Shown here: positions 63,440-64,000 of the stretch, piece by piece
How positions within the stretch are numbered: the stretch's first letter is position 1
Layout: the number at the start of each line of letters is the position of its first letter
Assembly (NCBI RefSeq): GCF_005796205.1
Contig: NZ_VAHN01000005.1
Coordinates: 1-64,000, forward strand
Direction of reading: 5' to 3'
Length of the DNA stretch: 64,000 bases
DNA from: Pseudarthrobacter sp. NamE2
Lineage (GTDB): Bacteria > Actinomycetota > Actinomycetes > Actinomycetales > Micrococcaceae
Notes under the pieces: model-generated
The model's input: the letters and a program-made list of their open reading frames with translations, nothing else
The model's database searches: none
Told to the model about the DNA's origin: nothing
Position numbers and translations under genes: made by a program

Positions 63440-64000
63440 ATGGAGGAGACCCAGCCCCCGGGGCGCCGAGGCCGGTCCCGACTGGTGGTGCCGAGCCGCA
63501 GCGACGTGCTGCTGCGGAATTTCACGGAGGTCATCGGCGGACCCCTCGGCCGCCGGTCCGAGCCCGGCGTCGTCTCCCCGGGACTCTTCACCGTGGAACG
63601 GGTCCTGGTCCTCCTCACCGTCATCGCGGCATTCGTCGGGATCCTGGTAAAGGGCTATTGCCGTGTAAACGGCTGGGAGTCCCCCACGCAGTTCTACGCC
63701 ACCTGCTATTCGGACTTTCCCGATCTCTTCCGCAACCGCGGGCTGGCGGAGGGCGTTTTTCCCGTCCTGGGCAGCCAGTTCGAATATCCGGTCGTCACAG
63801 CGCTGGTGGCCGGACTGACCGCCTGGCTGGTCCCGGGAAGCGGCGTGACGGAGGGTCGGGTGCTGGCGTACTTCGACGTCAACGCGGCACTGTTGGCCTG
63901 CGCCGTGATCGTGACCGTGCTCGCTACGGCCAGAACGTCGGCCCGCCGTCCCTGGGACGCCGCGATGGTGGCACTTGCACCGGGAATCATCTTTGCCGGG
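63440..64000 (+). CDS. GT87-like (DUF2029) integral membrane protein, partial
   Basis: 187 codons visible, running off the window. After a cytoplasmic start (MEETQPPGRRGRSRLVVPSR) there is a membrane helix near residues ~55-78 (VERVLVLLTVIAAFVGILVK). An external loop WESPTQFYATCYSDFPDLFR and SQFEYPVVTALVAGLTAWLV follows, then further helices. The CYSD-PDLF..RGL and QFEYPV pattern recalls polyprenol-phosphate-mannose mannosyltransferases of actinobacteria. Confidence in family is moderate. Confidence 0.75.
   Translation, partial: MEETQPPGRRGRSRLVVPSRSDVLLRNFTEVIGGPLGRRSEPGVVSPGLFTVERVLVLLTVIAAFVGILVKGYCRVNGWESPTQFYATCYSDFPDLFRNRGLAEGVFPVLGSQFEYPVVTALVAGLTAWLVPGSGVTEGRVLAYFDVNAALLACAVIVTVLATARTSARRPWDAAMVALAPGIIFAG

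Overview
The window is about 64 kb of high-G+C actinobacterial chromosome carrying the replication-origin neighbourhood. Gene order (rpmH-rnpA-yidD-yidC-jag-rsmG-parA-parB on one side; dnaA-dnaN-gnd-recF-dciA-gyrB-gyrA on the other), the fhaA-fhaB-pstP-rodA-pbpA-pknA-pknB cluster, crgA, a class E sortase and a close match to actinobacterial putrescine oxidase suggest Micrococcaceae, most likely Arthrobacter or Pseudarthrobacter. Species was not determined.

Layout. (1) 1-10 kb: accessory metabolism and small conserved genes: a LysR-type effector-binding protein divergent from a DUF5997 gene, a VOC protein, two uncharacterised proteins, a PNPOx-fold protein, putrescine oxidase with a divergent TetR regulator, a lipoprotein with an Asp/His tail, rlmN, and an aldarate-dehydratase-like enolase-superfamily gene followed by a FadR-type GntR regulator. 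(2) 10-20 kb: tRNA-Leu and the cell-wall growth/division signalling operon (two FHA proteins, PP2C phosphatase, SEDS protein, PBP and two PASTA kinases; most junctions overlap by 4 nt). (3) 20-28 kb: trpG/pabA, class E sortase, crgA, tag, an AhpD-like gene inside a cluster of DnaA boxes, rhomboid protease, cyclophilin, a helical membrane protein, a GT2 and an EamA transporter. (4) 28-43 kb: tRNA-Ala, a DLW-39 small protein, tRNA-Ile, DUF3566, gyrA, gyrB, a small oppositely oriented insert (ThuA-domain protein plus an unknown exported protein), dciA, recF, gnd, dnaN and dnaA. DnaA boxes lie on both sides of dnaA. (5) 43-49 kb: rpmH to parB. (6) 49.2-54.6 kb: about 5.4 kb with no convincing intact gene and visibly lower G+C. 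It carries five perfect parS sites and one near-perfect site (a further perfect site lies inside parA), extra DnaA boxes and a decayed IS481-family transposase. (7) 54.6-64 kb: trxA, trxB, a pseudokinase-remnant membrane protein, murJ, NUDIX, cca, a histidine phosphatase and the start of a GT87-like membrane protein.

How it fits together. Origin firing (DnaA, DnaN, gyrase, DciA, RecF) and origin segregation (ParA, ParB, parS array) sit beside envelope growth control (PknA/PknB, PstP, FhaA/FhaB, RodA/PbpA, CrgA, MurJ and its detached pseudokinase partner). From about 43 kb the core genes diverge (minus to the left, plus to the right), as expected for bidirectional replication starting there. 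The most noteworthy observations are the gene-poor parS/DnaA-box tract and a second DnaA-box cluster about 18-20 kb from dnaA that holds more perfect boxes than the dnaA intergenic regions.
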